From Bradyrhizobium sp. ARR65 (GTDB lineage: Bacteria > Pseudomonadota > Alphaproteobacteria > Rhizobiales > Xanthobacteraceae), in contig NZ_AWZU01000030.1 of assembly GCF_000472385.1 (NCBI RefSeq), forward strand, positions 1 to 64,000: DNA of 64,000 bases, written 5' to 3'. The translations under genes were made by a program, and so were the position numbers. Of this stretch, positions 32,875 to 42,027 are shown one piece after another (the stretch's first letter is position 1; each line of letters opens with the position of its first letter). A model generated the notes under the pieces. The model was not told the DNA's origin, did not search any database, and worked only from the letters and a program-made list of their open reading frames with translations.

Positions 32875-34107
32875 CTATTCCAAGCGATCGACCCGGCGGA
32901 GCGCGGGGAAAAGCCTCATCCAAATCAGCGCCACCGCGATCGTACCGATGCCGCCGAGCAGAGCTGCAGGTACAACCCCCAAGAGGGACGCGGCGATGCC
33001 GCTTTCAAACTCGCCGAGTTGGTTCGAGGCATTGATGAACAAGAAATTCACCGCGCCGACCCGCCCGCGCATGGCGTCCGGTGTCATGAGCTGAACCATC
33101 GAAACACGAATGACGACGCTGACGGTGTCCGCGGCACCCATCGCTGCCAGCGCAGCGATCGAGACCGGCAGATTGCGGGAGAGCGCAAACAGAATGGTCG
33201 CAGCGCCAAAGGCCAGCACGGCTTTGAACATCAGCAATCCTACCCTGCGGGAAAAGGAATGGCGCGCCAGCACCGCCGTCATCGCAAGCGCCTCTACCGC
33301 GGGCGCGGCCCTCATGACGCCAAGTGCCCACGGGCCGGCCTGCAGAATGTCGCGGGCATAGATCGGCAGCAGCGCCGTTGCACCGCCGAGCAGCACGGCA
33401 AACAGATCGAGTGAGATGGTGCCGAGAATGACCGGATTGGACCATACGAACCCGAATCCCGCAAACAGCTCAGCAAATGTCGGCGACTCCGCCTTCGCGG
33501 CGGATCGTTCCATTCGAATTGCGCCACCGCATAGGGCTGCTCCAAGCCAGAACAGTGCCATCACGGCAAACGGCGCGGCCGGCGCGACCGCGTAGGCAGC
33601 GCCGCCGATCGCGGGGCCGGCGATCGTTCCCATCTGCATGGCGCCAGTGGCGAGCGCTGTCGCCCTTTGCAGCATTCCGTTCGGCGCAACGCCCGGCAAC
33701 AGCGCGGAGAGCGCCGGACTCTCGAATGCGGTGGCCACGCCGAACACCGCCAGGACCGTGAAGATCTCGGGCGTCGTCAACGATCCGGCCATGCTCCGCC
33801 ACGCAAGGTAGACTGCGCCAGCGCCTTGCACATACTGACAGAGCTGAATGACCCGGCGGCGATCATAGCGATCGGCAGCATGCCCCGCGACGAAAACCAG
33901 CAGCGCGCTCGGAATAAATTGAACAAGTCCCGAGAGTCCCAGGTAGAATGCACTTCCCGTCAGTTCGTAGACCTTCCAGCCGACGGCTACGGTTGCGATC
34001 TGGCAGGAGAATTCGGAAAAGCTGCGGGAACAGAGATAGAGCAGCAACGGCGGATGTCGCGTCAGGGTCGCGGCTCCGCTCTGCGCGAGCGATTGATCGG
34101 AAGCCAT
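32875..34107 (-). CDS. MFS transporter (MFS_3, EntS-like exporter)
   Basis: A 410-aa membrane protein with twelve predicted helices; the N-terminus has the conserved FRxW-like start region ending in FSEFSCQIATVAVGWKVYEL, with the ALLVFVAGHAADRYDRRRVI motif in the loop between helices 2 and 3. The second half begins FGFVWSNPVILGTISLDLFA. MFS_3 members export siderophores (EntS) or drugs. It is next to the iron-uptake genes, so siderophore or metal-chelate export is likely, but no siderophore synthesis genes are visible. Confidence 0.85.
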   Translation of the reverse strand: MASDQSLAQSGAATLTRHPPLLLYLCSRSFSEFSCQIATVAVGWKVYELTGSAFYLGLSGLVQFIPSALLVFVAGHAADRYDRRRVIQLCQYVQGAGAVYLAWRSMAGSLTTPEIFTVLAVFGVATAFESPALSALLPGVAPNGMLQRATALATGAMQMGTIAGPAIGGAAYAVAPAAPFAVMALFWLGAALCGGAIRMERSAAKAESPTFAELFAGFGFVWSNPVILGTISLDLFAVLLGGATALLPIYARDILQAGPWALGVMRAAPAVEALAMTAVLARHSFSRRVGLLMFKAVLAFGAATILFALSRNLPVSIAALAAMGAADTVSVVIRVSMVQLMTPDAMRGRVGAVNFLFINASNQLGEFESGIAASLLGVVPAALLGGIGTIAVALIWMRLFPALRRVDRLE

Positions 34108-34377
34108 GGCCTCAAAACTTTCGGCTGGGAAAGGCGGAACGTGTTCGGCGCGTGATGAGGGCTGCCTGAGCCGCCACTTTTACGCGCGGGGCGTTACAAC
34201 CGAGCACGCCGCGACGAGGCCGCAGGCAGCGGACCTTAAGTCCTTCAAGGTTGAAATCATCGAAACGATAGAGGTCGCGACAATGGAAAACACCGGCGGT
34301 ACAGCCGCCGACCCACTGCCGCGGCGGCAGCTTGCGAACTGCAATCATCTTCTCTCTTTGGGATTTTGACGGGTCGG

Positions 34378-34440
34378 TCACGTGATTAAAAAAGGGCGCA
34401 TCGCTTCCGACCTCGTCGGTTGATGCGTTGCTTCACGTGA
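34378..34440. other. Hairpin flanked by two TCACGTGA palindromes
   Basis: TCACGTGA occurs at 34378-34385 and 34433-34440. Between them, CGCATC (34397-34402) pairs with GATGCG (34422-34427) and inside it CCGAC (34407-34411) pairs with GTCGG (34415-34419). No T-run follows. This is the most striking object in the 475-bp gap between the MFS start and the MarR stop (34108-34582), which otherwise holds no gene I can support. It may be the control region of the MFS gene. Confidence 0.5.
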
Positions 34441-34582
34441 GACGCTTACGGCTGATGACAGCGCATTGTTTGTAGCCGCGCGTTTTCGCTCCCGCAAGCG
34501 CTGCCAGAACAAGCCGATTTATAATCGCTCAAAAATGCAGAGGCGCGTTTTGCGCGAACGGCGCGCGTGTCCGCGCACCCCG

Positions 34583-35044
34583 CTACTTCGCCGCGACGTG
34601 CCCCGACGGATCAGACAACGTCTTGATGCGCTCCTTGATGTCGCGCAGCGCGGTTAGGCTGGTTTCGATCGCTTCAGTGGAGACGGTGTCGAGAACATCG
34701 GTGGCGATGGCATCGCGCAGGCTGTCGAGATCATCGACGAGCTGACGGCCTTGTGGAGTCAGAAACAGGCGATTGGCGCGCCGATCCTTGGGATCATGAC
34801 GTCGTTCGAGCAGGCCATGTTCGACCAGCCGATCGAGCAGACGCACAAGCGAGATCGGCTGCAGCTCGAGCACATCGGCGAGATCGACTTGCGACAATCC
34901 CTCCTGTTCGCGCAGTCGAAACAGCACGATCCATTGCGCACGGGTGGTGCCCTTTGCCTTGGCGCGGTGATCGATATAGTTGCGCAGGAGTCTCGAGCTT
35001 TCGACGAGCTGTGAAATGAGCTTCCGTTTCAGGTCGAGCGACAT
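34583..35044 (-). CDS. MarR-family transcriptional regulator
   Basis: A 153-aa winged-helix protein: a dimerisation helix at the N-terminus, the recognition part LSQVDLADVLELQPISLVRL, and the wing LERRHDPKDRRANRLFLTPQ. It is divergent from the RND adaptor/pump operon and separated from it by 149 bp with a TGTGT/ACACA repeat. It most likely represses the pump until a toxic compound binds it. Confidence 0.92.
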   Translation of the reverse strand: MSLDLKRKLISQLVESSRLLRNYIDHRAKAKGTTRAQWIVLFRLREQEGLSQVDLADVLELQPISLVRLLDRLVEHGLLERRHDPKDRRANRLFLTPQGRQLVDDLDSLRDAIATDVLDTVSTEAIETSLTALRDIKERIKTLSDPSGHVAAK

Positions 35045-35097
35045 GACTCCGGCGTTCCCTCGAAGATTGCCAATTGTTTAGGATTCTCAAGCCATAG

Positions 35098-35109
35098 TGT
35101 GTTTACACA
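35098..35109. promoter_or_regulatory. TGTGT-TT-ACACA repeat, candidate MarR operator
   Basis: A perfect 5-bp inverted repeat with a 2-bp centre in the gap shared by the MarR gene and the divergent efflux operon. An AT-rich stretch (CATACTATAT, 35121-35130) follows as a possible -10 region of the efflux promoter. Its size is small, so the call is tentative. Confidence 0.4.
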
Positions 35110-35193
35110 TAAAGTGCACGCATACTATATCTGGTCTCGCTGGGAACGGTTTTGAAGACCCATTATTCTTATCCTTTCAGCCCATGAGCCGAC

Positions 35194-36363
35194 ATGAAGA
35201 AGTCGCGGACGATCTGGTGGATGTTACTGCTGGTGGTGATCGGCGGTGCCGGCTATCTGGGCTGGCAGCACTATCAAGCCTCTGAAGCAGCGAAAAGCGC
35301 ACAGCAGGCGGCCGCTGCACGACCCAAGGCAGTTCCCGTCAGCACGGCACCGGCCGAAAAGGCCGATTTTCCAGTCTATTTGACCGGGCTCGGCACGGTT
35401 CAGGGCTTTAATACCGTGCAGGTGCGCACCCGCGTCGACGGGCAAATCGACAAGGTCGGTTTCCAGGAAGGGCAGTTGGTCAAGCAGGGCGACCTGCTCG
35501 CCGAGATCGATCCGCGCCCGTTCCAGGCGGCGCTTGACCAGGCAAAGGCCAAAAAGGCGCAGGATGAGGCGAATCTCGCCAATGCCAATCTGGACCTGCA
35601 GCGCTACACCAAGCTCGGCGAGTTTGCGACGCGCCAGCAGACCGACACCCAGCGCTCGACCGTTGCCCAGCTCACCGCGCAGATCGCGGCCGACGACGCT
35701 GCCATCGCCAACGCCCAGACCCAACTCGATTACACCCAGATCAAGGCGCCGATTTCAGGCGTGGTCGGCCTGCGCCAGGTCGATATCGGCAATATCGTCA
35801 ATGCCGCGACCCAAACCGGTATCGTGAGCATCGCACAGGTCGAGCCGATCGCAGTCATCTTCACCGCGCCCGAAGACCAGCTTCCTTACATCAGCGAGGC
35901 TCAGGCGGTCAGTCCGCTGAAGGTGATCGCGATCACCACTGATGGCAAGAAGGTGCTGGCGGAGGGCAAGCTCGCGGTCATCAACAATCAGGTCGATACG
36001 ACCAGCGGGACTATCCGGCTGAAAGCGGTGTTCGACAACAAGAACCATGCGCTGTGGCCCGGCCAATCGGTCTCCACGCGCCTTCTGGTGAAGACATTGA
36101 AGGATGCCACCGTGGTCCCGGACGACGCCATCCAGCACTCAACCAACGGGCTCTATGCCTATACGGTAGGCAAGGACAACAAAGCCGAATTGCACAAGGT
36201 CAAGGTCAGCTATTCCATCGACGGCCGCACGGTCGTTGATGAGGGCCTGACGCCGGGAGACCAGGTGATCACCGGCGGCCAGTTCAAGGTCCAGCCAGGC
36301 ACGCTTGTCTCCACCGCGGTGGCGAGCACCGATGCGGCGCAAGGCAAGGTTCGGCAGGAATGA
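35194..36363 (+). CDS. RND efflux periplasmic adaptor subunit (MdtA-like)
   Basis: A 389-aa membrane-fusion protein. One N-terminal helix (TIWWMLLLVVIGGAGYLGW) anchors it. The lipoyl half-motifs are VQVRTRVDGQIDKVGFQEGQ and TQIKAPISGVVGLRQVDIGN, separated by a coiled-coil hairpin rich in Ala/Gln. The beta-barrel and membrane-proximal domains follow (GLTPGDQVITGGQFKVQPGT). It links the inner-membrane pump to an outer-membrane channel, which is not encoded nearby. Its stop overlaps the pump start (ATGA). Confidence 0.95.
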   Translation: MKKSRTIWWMLLLVVIGGAGYLGWQHYQASEAAKSAQQAAAARPKAVPVSTAPAEKADFPVYLTGLGTVQGFNTVQVRTRVDGQIDKVGFQEGQLVKQGDLLAEIDPRPFQAALDQAKAKKAQDEANLANANLDLQRYTKLGEFATRQQTDTQRSTVAQLTAQIAADDAAIANAQTQLDYTQIKAPISGVVGLRQVDIGNIVNAATQTGIVSIAQVEPIAVIFTAPEDQLPYISEAQAVSPLKVIAITTDGKKVLAEGKLAVINNQVDTTSGTIRLKAVFDNKNHALWPGQSVSTRLLVKTLKDATVVPDDAIQHSTNGLYAYTVGKDNKAELHKVKVSYSIDGRTVVDEGLTPGDQVITGGQFKVQPGTLVSTAVASTDAAQGKVRQE

Positions 36364-39300
36364 ACGGCGGCGGAATTTCGGCACCCTTCATTCGCTACCC
36401 CATCGGCACCTCGCTGTTGATGGCGGGGATCCTGTTCGTCGGCCTGGTGGCCTACCCGTTGCTGCCGGTCGCCCCATTGCCTCAGGTTGACTTCCCGACC
36501 ATTCAGATCACCGCGACCTTGCCGGGCGCCAGCCCCGAGACCATGGCAACCTCGGTGGCGCAGCCCCTGGAGCGGCAGTTCGCGCAGATTCCCGGCATCG
36601 CCCAGATGACCTCGACGAGCTATCTGGGCACCGCGGCCGTCACCATTCAGTTCGATCTCAACCGCAACATCGACGGCGCTGCCAATGACGTTCAAGGCGC
36701 CATCAACGCGGCGAGCGGCCAATTGCCGAAGAACCTCCCCTCGCCGCCGACCTACCGCAAGGTCAACCCGGCGGACTCGCCGATCCTCTTGTTGTCGGCA
36801 ACGTCGGACACCCTGCCGCTGACGACCGTCAGCGACGCCGTCGACGCCCAGCTCGCGCAGCAGATCAGCCAGATATCCGGCGTGGCGCAGGTCATCATCG
36901 GCGGGCAGCAGAAACCATCGATCCGCGTGCAGGTCGATCCGGCCAAGCTGGTCGCCAAAGGCCTCTCGCTCGAGGACGTCCGCAGCCAGATCGCGCTGAC
37001 GACGGTCGATAGCCCCAAGGGCAATATCGACGGGACCAAGCGGGCGTACACCATCTACGCCAACGACCAGTTGCTCGATTCCAAGGACTGGAACGACGTC
37101 ATCGTCGCCTATCGCAATGGCGGCCCCTTGCGCATCCGCGACATCGGCCGGGCGGTGACCGGACCTGAAGACGCCAAGCAGGCGGCCTGGGCCAACGGCA
37201 AGCGTGGCGTGTTCCTCGTCATCTACAAGCAGCCGGGCGCCAATGTCATTGAGACCGTCGATAAGATCAAATCGCTCTTGCCTCGGCTGGTCGCCGCGAT
37301 TCCGCCCTCGATCAAGATCGAACTGATTAGCGATCGCACTCAGACCATCCGCGCTGCGGTCGAGGACGTTCAGTTCACCCTGGCGCTCACCGTCGCGCTG
37401 GTCGTAATGGTGATTTTCATTTTCCTGCGCAGTTTCTGGGCGACCGTGATTCCGGCAATCACAGTGCCGCTCGCGCTGTTAGGCGCTTGTTCCCTGATGT
37501 GGGTGTTCGGCTACACGCTGGATAATTTGTCGCTGATGGCGCTGACGATTGCGGTCGGCTTCGTCGTGGACGATGCCATCGTGATGCTGGAGAACATATC
37601 GCGCTACATCGAGGAGGGCGAAAGTCCGCTGGCCGCCGCCTATAAGGGCGCGGGCGAAATCGGCTTCACCATCGTGTCGATCAGTATCTCGCTGGTTGCG
37701 GTGCTGATCCCGCTCCTGCTGATGGGCGGTATCATCGGTCGCCTGTTCCGCGAATTCGCGGTCACGCTGGCCATGACCATTTTCGTGTCCATGGTCGTGT
37801 CGCTGACGCTGACGCCGATGATGGCATCGCGCTTCCTGCGCGCCCATGGCGAGGTCAAGCACGGCCGGTTCTATCAATGGAGCGAGGCGGCGTTCGACGC
37901 CCTGCTGCACGCCTATGAGGGCGGGCTCGACCTCGCCATGCGCTGGCGGCGAACCACGCTGGTGATCTTCTTCGCAACCCTTGGGCTGTCGGTCTACCTA
38001 TTCATGATCATTCCCAAGGGCTTCTTTCCGCAACAGGATAACGGCCTGATCACCGCGACCTCGGAGGCCGCGCAGGACATTTCCTTCCAGGACATGGTGA
38101 AGCAACAGGAAATCCTCGGCAAGATTGTGCAGGAGGACCCGGCTGTCGCCACGGTTGCGATGGCGATCGGCGGCAGCGGCCGCGCCGGCAATAACGGCAA
38201 CCTGTTCATCACCTTGAAACCGCGCGACCAGCGCGACGCCTCGGCGCAGCAGATCATTGCCCGCCTCCGTCCCAAGCTCGAGAAGGTCGTCGGCGCCCGA
38301 CTTTATATGCAGGCGGCGCAGGATGTCCGTCTCGGCGGCCGGCCGACGCGCACCCAATTCGAATTCACGCTGCAGGATGCCAATCTCGACGAGCTCAACG
38401 AATGGGCGCCGAAGATTCTGGCGAAGATGCAGACCTTGCCCGAGCTGCGCGATGTCGCCACCGACCAGCAGACGCAGGGCACCACGCTGACGCTCAAGAT
38501 CAACCGCGACACCGCCTCACGCTACGGCATCACCCCGCAGCTCATTGATGACACGCTCTACGACGCCTTCGGACAGCGCCAGGTCACGCAATATTTCACC
38601 CAGCTCAACAGCTATCACGTGATCCTGGAGATCCTGCCGGAATTGCAGGGCAGGATCGACTCGCTGGACAAGATCTACGTCCGCTCGCCGAGCACGGGCG
38701 ATCAGGTGCCGCTCTCGGCGTTTGCGAGCTGGACCAACGCGCCGGTGCGGCCGCTCTCGATCAGCCACCAGGGCCAGTTCCCGGCAATCACCATCAGCTT
38801 CAATCTCGCCCAGGGCGTGGCGCTCGGGCAGGCGACCGAGGCCGTGCAGAAGGCCATGACCGATCTCGGCGCGCCGGCGACACTCAACTCAAGCTTCCAG
38901 GGCACCGCGCAGGCGTTCCAACAATCGCTCGGCACCGTGCCGCTGTTGATTTTGGCTGCGCTGGTCGTGGTCTATCTGATCCTAGGTATTCTCTATGAGA
39001 GCTACATCCATCCGATCACGATTCTATCCACCCTGCCCTCGGCCGGCGTGGGCGCGCTCGCGATTCTGATGGCGTTCGGCTACGACTTCAGCCTGATCGC
39101 GCTGATCGGCATCATTCTCCTGATCGGTATCGTGAAGAAGAACGGCATCATGATGGTCGACTTCGCGATTGCCGCCGAGCGCGACGAGCATATGACCTCC
39201 GAGCAGTCGATCCGGCAGGCGGCGCTGCTGCGGTTTCGTCCCATCATGATGACGACCATGGCGGCGCTGCTCGGCGGCGTGCCGCTGATGCTCGGCACCG

Positions 39301-39503
39301 GGACCGGCTCGGAGATCCGCCAGCCGCTCGGCTATGCGATGGTCGGCGGTTTGCTCGTCAGCCAGGCGCTGACGCTTTTCACGACACCGGTGATCTACCT
39401 CTATCTCGACAAGCTCTCCAACGCCTTCGCCAATTGGGGCCGCTCGGACGTGGACGGCGAGCGCGTCGACGAGCATCGCGCGGTCAAACAGGCGGCGGAG
39501 TGA
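36360..39503 (+). CDS. RND multidrug efflux permease (MdtB/MdtC, HAE1 type)
   Basis: A 1047-aa inner-membrane pump with 12 helices and two large periplasmic loops. The proton-relay aspartates are in AVGFVVDDAIVMLENISRYI (helix 4). The second-half counterpart is LIGIVKKNGIMMVDFAIAAE (helix 10). The length is that of a full HAE1 pump. It overlaps the adaptor by 4 bp and is controlled by the divergent MarR. MdtB/C-type pumps export bile salts, novobiocin, flavonoids or metals; the plant-associated setting would suit export of phenolics. Confidence 0.95.
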   Translation: MNGGGISAPFIRYPIGTSLLMAGILFVGLVAYPLLPVAPLPQVDFPTIQITATLPGASPETMATSVAQPLERQFAQIPGIAQMTSTSYLGTAAVTIQFDLNRNIDGAANDVQGAINAASGQLPKNLPSPPTYRKVNPADSPILLLSATSDTLPLTTVSDAVDAQLAQQISQISGVAQVIIGGQQKPSIRVQVDPAKLVAKGLSLEDVRSQIALTTVDSPKGNIDGTKRAYTIYANDQLLDSKDWNDVIVAYRNGGPLRIRDIGRAVTGPEDAKQAAWANGKRGVFLVIYKQPGANVIETVDKIKSLLPRLVAAIPPSIKIELISDRTQTIRAAVEDVQFTLALTVALVVMVIFIFLRSFWATVIPAITVPLALLGACSLMWVFGYTLDNLSLMALTIAVGFVVDDAIVMLENISRYIEEGESPLAAAYKGAGEIGFTIVSISISLVAVLIPLLLMGGIIGRLFREFAVTLAMTIFVSMVVSLTLTPMMASRFLRAHGEVKHGRFYQWSEAAFDALLHAYEGGLDLAMRWRRTTLVIFFATLGLSVYLFMIIPKGFFPQQDNGLITATSEAAQDISFQDMVKQQEILGKIVQEDPAVATVAMAIGGSGRAGNNGNLFITLKPRDQRDASAQQIIARLRPKLEKVVGARLYMQAAQDVRLGGRPTRTQFEFTLQDANLDELNEWAPKILAKMQTLPELRDVATDQQTQGTTLTLKINRDTASRYGITPQLIDDTLYDAFGQRQVTQYFTQLNSYHVILEILPELQGRIDSLDKIYVRSPSTGDQVPLSAFASWTNAPVRPLSISHQGQFPAITISFNLAQGVALGQATEAVQKAMTDLGAPATLNSSFQGTAQAFQQSLGTVPLLILAALVVVYLILGILYESYIHPITILSTLPSAGVGALAILMAFGYDFSLIALIGIILLIGIVKKNGIMMVDFAIAAERDEHMTSEQSIRQAALLRFRPIMMTTMAALLGGVPLMLGTGTGSEIRQPLGYAMVGGLLVSQALTLFTTPVIYLYLDKLSNAFANWGRSDVDGERVDEHRAVKQAAE

Positions 39504-39555
39504 AGTCCGCCGCGGTGGTGGACGAAACAGGACGGGTGATGTCTCCCATCGCCGG

Positions 39556-40275
39556 TTACACCGTCCCCAGATAGGCCCGTTGCACCTGCGGATCTTGCGC
39601 CAGGGCCGCCGCGGTGCCGGATAGCACGCTCTTGCCGACCTGCAGCACGGTGGCAAATTCGGACACCTCAAGGGCGAGCTCGATGGATTGCTCAGCCAAG
39701 AGGATGGTCAGGCCCTCCCGGTGCAGCCGGCCAAAGGTTTCGTACATCGATTCCACGACGGCCGGGGCGAGCCCGAGCGAGGGTTCATCCAGCATCAGGA
39801 GTTTCGGGTCGCTCATGAGCGCGCGCCCGACCGCAAGCATCTGCCGCTCGCCGCCCGACATGGTACCAGCGCGCTGATTGCGGCGCTCCTTCAATTTCGG
39901 AAAGATCCCGTAGACGCGCTCGAGCAGCGCGGCCCTGCGCGCCTTATCGCCCAGCGACGTCGCGCCCAGCAGGAGATTGTTCTCGACGCTCTGCTGCACG
40001 AACAGCCGCCATCCCTCCGGCGACAACGCCAGCCCCTTGCGCACGATCGCAAACGCGCTTTGGCCGCCGATCTCCTCGCCGCGAAATGTAATCGAACCGG
40101 AATGCACGGGGATCAGGCCGGCGATCGCGTTCAAGGTGGTGGTCTTGCCGCCGCCGTTGGAGCCGAGCAGCGCAACTACGCTGCCCTTGGGCACTTCGAG
40201 GGACACGTCGGAAACCCCGATCAGATCTCCATAGCGAACCTCCAGATGCTCGATCTTGAGCAGAGCTGCCCTCAT
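39556..40275 (-). CDS. livF: Branched-chain amino-acid ABC transporter ATPase LivF
   Basis: A 239-aa ATPase with Walker A GSNGGGKTTTLNAIAG (a GSNGGGKT form instead of GRNGVGKT), signature MSGGERQMLAVGRALMSDP and Walker B LLMLDEPSLGLAP. The short C-terminus and VIALLG-type start are those of LivF. It pairs with LivG, whose stop overlaps its start. It is the last gene of the five-gene operon and converges with the RND pump gene, 52 bp away. Confidence 0.95.
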   Translation of the reverse strand: MRAALLKIEHLEVRYGDLIGVSDVSLEVPKGSVVALLGSNGGGKTTTLNAIAGLIPVHSGSITFRGEEIGGQSAFAIVRKGLALSPEGWRLFVQQSVENNLLLGATSLGDKARRAALLERVYGIFPKLKERRNQRAGTMSGGERQMLAVGRALMSDPKLLMLDEPSLGLAPAVVESMYETFGRLHREGLTILLAEQSIELALEVSEFATVLQVGKSVLSGTAAALAQDPQVQRAYLGTV

Positions 40276-41039
40276 GTCACGGGCCCGCCCATCAGTTCGA
40301 CCGGCGTGTGGCCGGCGGCCGCCTTGGCGGCGCGGGTGCCGAGATAGGCCGCGATCACGTCCGGATTGCTGGTCACCTCGCGGGGTGACCCGCGCGCGAT
40401 CTCGCGGCCCTGGTGAAACACCATGACCCGGCTCGCCAGCGCCATGATCACTTCCATGATGTGTTCGACGATCACGAGGGTGACGCCGGAGCGGTGGATG
40501 TCGCGCACCAGATCGATTGCGAGCTGCACCTCCCGCTGGGTCAATCCGGCCATCGCCTCGTCGAGCAGCAACACTTTTGGCTCGGTTGCCAGCGCGCGGG
40601 CGATTTCCAAACGCTTGCGGCCGGGCGTGCCGAGCGACCGCGCCTGGGACTCGGCGAGCCTGATCATGCCGACGCGATCGAGCACGGCGCGCGCTTTCTT
40701 CTCGGCTTCCGCGCGATGCGGGGCCCGCAGAAAGGCCCCGATCATCACATTCTCCAGCACCGTCATGCCCTCGAACGTCTGCGGCACCTGGAAGGTGCGG
40801 GCGAGCCCCAACTGCGCGCGCGCTTCAGGCGAAAGGCCGGTGATGTCGCGTCCTTCGAACAGCACCCTGCCTGAGGTCGCCGCCAGATCACCGGTCAGGC
40901 AGTTGAAGAAAGTGGACTTGCCGGCGCCGTTGGGTCCGATCAGACCCAGGATATCGCCCTGCTCCAATGTGAGGCTCGCCGCATCGACCGCCCTGAAGGT
41001 ACCAAAGGCTTTGGTGAGACCGTGTGCCTCAAGGAGCAT
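40272..41039 (-). CDS. livG: Branched-chain amino-acid ABC transporter ATPase LivG
   Basis: A 255-aa ATPase from the ATG at 41039 (MLLEAHGLTKAFG). It has Walker A GPNGAGKSTFFNCLTGD, the LARTFQVPQTFEGMTVLENV Q-loop region, the degenerate signature SLGTPGRKRLEIARALATEP usual for LivG (LSLGxxKxLE-type), and Walker B LLLDEAMAGLTQ, where the proline after Glu is replaced by Ala. The start overlaps the livM stop by 11 bp. The frame continues to 41144 inside livM and is not used. Confidence 0.94.
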   Translation of the reverse strand: MLLEAHGLTKAFGTFRAVDAASLTLEQGDILGLIGPNGAGKSTFFNCLTGDLAATSGRVLFEGRDITGLSPEARAQLGLARTFQVPQTFEGMTVLENVMIGAFLRAPHRAEAEKKARAVLDRVGMIRLAESQARSLGTPGRKRLEIARALATEPKVLLLDEAMAGLTQREVQLAIDLVRDIHRSGVTLVIVEHIMEVIMALASRVMVFHQGREIARGSPREVTSNPDVIAAYLGTRAAKAAAGHTPVELMGGPVT

Positions 41040-42027
41040 GGCTTGCTCCTGCCTGCAACGCCTTTTGCTTGCCCGGAGCCCTGCCGCGCCGCTCCAGCTC
41101 GCGCTTGACCAGCGTGAGAATGCCGCCGGGCTGAAAGCGCGCAATCAGTACGATGATCGCGCCATAGACCACAAAGGTCAGCCCTGCGCCCTGCCCGCCC
41201 AGCAGGCTGTTGGAGATCTCTTCCAGTGGCACCAGGATCGCGGCCCCGACCAGCGGTCCGAACAGCAGGCCAGCGCCGCCCAGCGCCGCCATGATCAGGA
41301 TCTTCACGGAAATCAGAATGCCAAGGCCCGACTCCGGGTCGACGAAGCCGAACATCATGGCATAGAGCGCGCCGGCGACGCTGGTGAGCCCCGCGCTCAG
41401 CATGAAGGCATAGAGCTTGGTGCGGCTGGTCGGCGCCCCGAGCGAGCGCGCGGCACGTTCGGAATCCCTGATCGCGCGCAAGTAAAATCCCATCCGGCTG
41501 TTCGCCATCCACCAAGTAATGAGAAGCGTCACCGCGAGCACGACGAGGAAAAGATAATAGTACGGCAGTGCGGAGATAAAGGAGAGATCAAAGACGTTGC
41601 GCGGCACGGTCGGGCCGCTCAGGCCGACTGCCGCGCCGAGATAATCGGTGTTGGTGACGACCAGCCGCACCAGTTCGGCGACCGCAATCGTCGCCATGCT
41701 GAAATAATGCCCGGACAGCCGCAGCGTCGGCACGCCGACGATGGCGGCAATGCCGGCCGCCAGCACGATCCCGGCGGGAATGCCGACCAGCGGCGACAGG
41801 CCGAAATGCGCATAGGCGCCCATCGCCGCATAGGCGCCGCAGCCGAAGAAGACCGCGTGCCCAACCGATACCTGGCCGGCGTAGCCACCGATGACGTTCC
41901 AGCTCGAAGCGGCAATGGCATAGAGCAAGACCAGCGCGCCGAGCCGCTGCAGGAACGGCGTCGAAAACACCAGCGGATAGGCTACTATCAGCGCCAACAG
42001 CAGCGCGGGCCAAAGAAAACGGCGCAT
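41029..42027 (-). CDS. livM: Branched-chain amino-acid ABC transporter permease LivM
   Basis: About 332 aa from the ATG at 42027, whose A is shared with the livH stop TGA. Eight or more helices, including the first (FLWPALLLALIVAYPLVFST), with the diagnostic AGQVSVGHAVFFGCGAYAA segment and the cytoplasmic EAA-like loop in ERAARSLGAPTSRTKLYAFM. The C-terminus ends in a short basic tail. It forms the channel with LivH. The open frame upstream to 42552 is antisense-like text inside livH and is ignored. Confidence 0.94.
   Translation of the reverse strand: MRRFLWPALLLALIVAYPLVFSTPFLQRLGALVLLYAIAASSWNVIGGYAGQVSVGHAVFFGCGAYAAMGAYAHFGLSPLVGIPAGIVLAAGIAAIVGVPTLRLSGHYFSMATIAVAELVRLVVTNTDYLGAAVGLSGPTVPRNVFDLSFISALPYYYLFLVVLAVTLLITWWMANSRMGFYLRAIRDSERAARSLGAPTSRTKLYAFMLSAGLTSVAGALYAMMFGFVDPESGLGILISVKILIMAALGGAGLLFGPLVGAAILVPLEEISNSLLGGQGAGLTFVVYGAIIVLIARFQPGGILTLVKRELERRGRAPGKQKALQAGASHAP

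Noticed and set aside
34112..34381. Possible 89-aa gene before the MFS gene
   Set aside because: Cysteine- and arginine-rich with no family, weak ribosome site, and it covers the gap of the MFS promoter.
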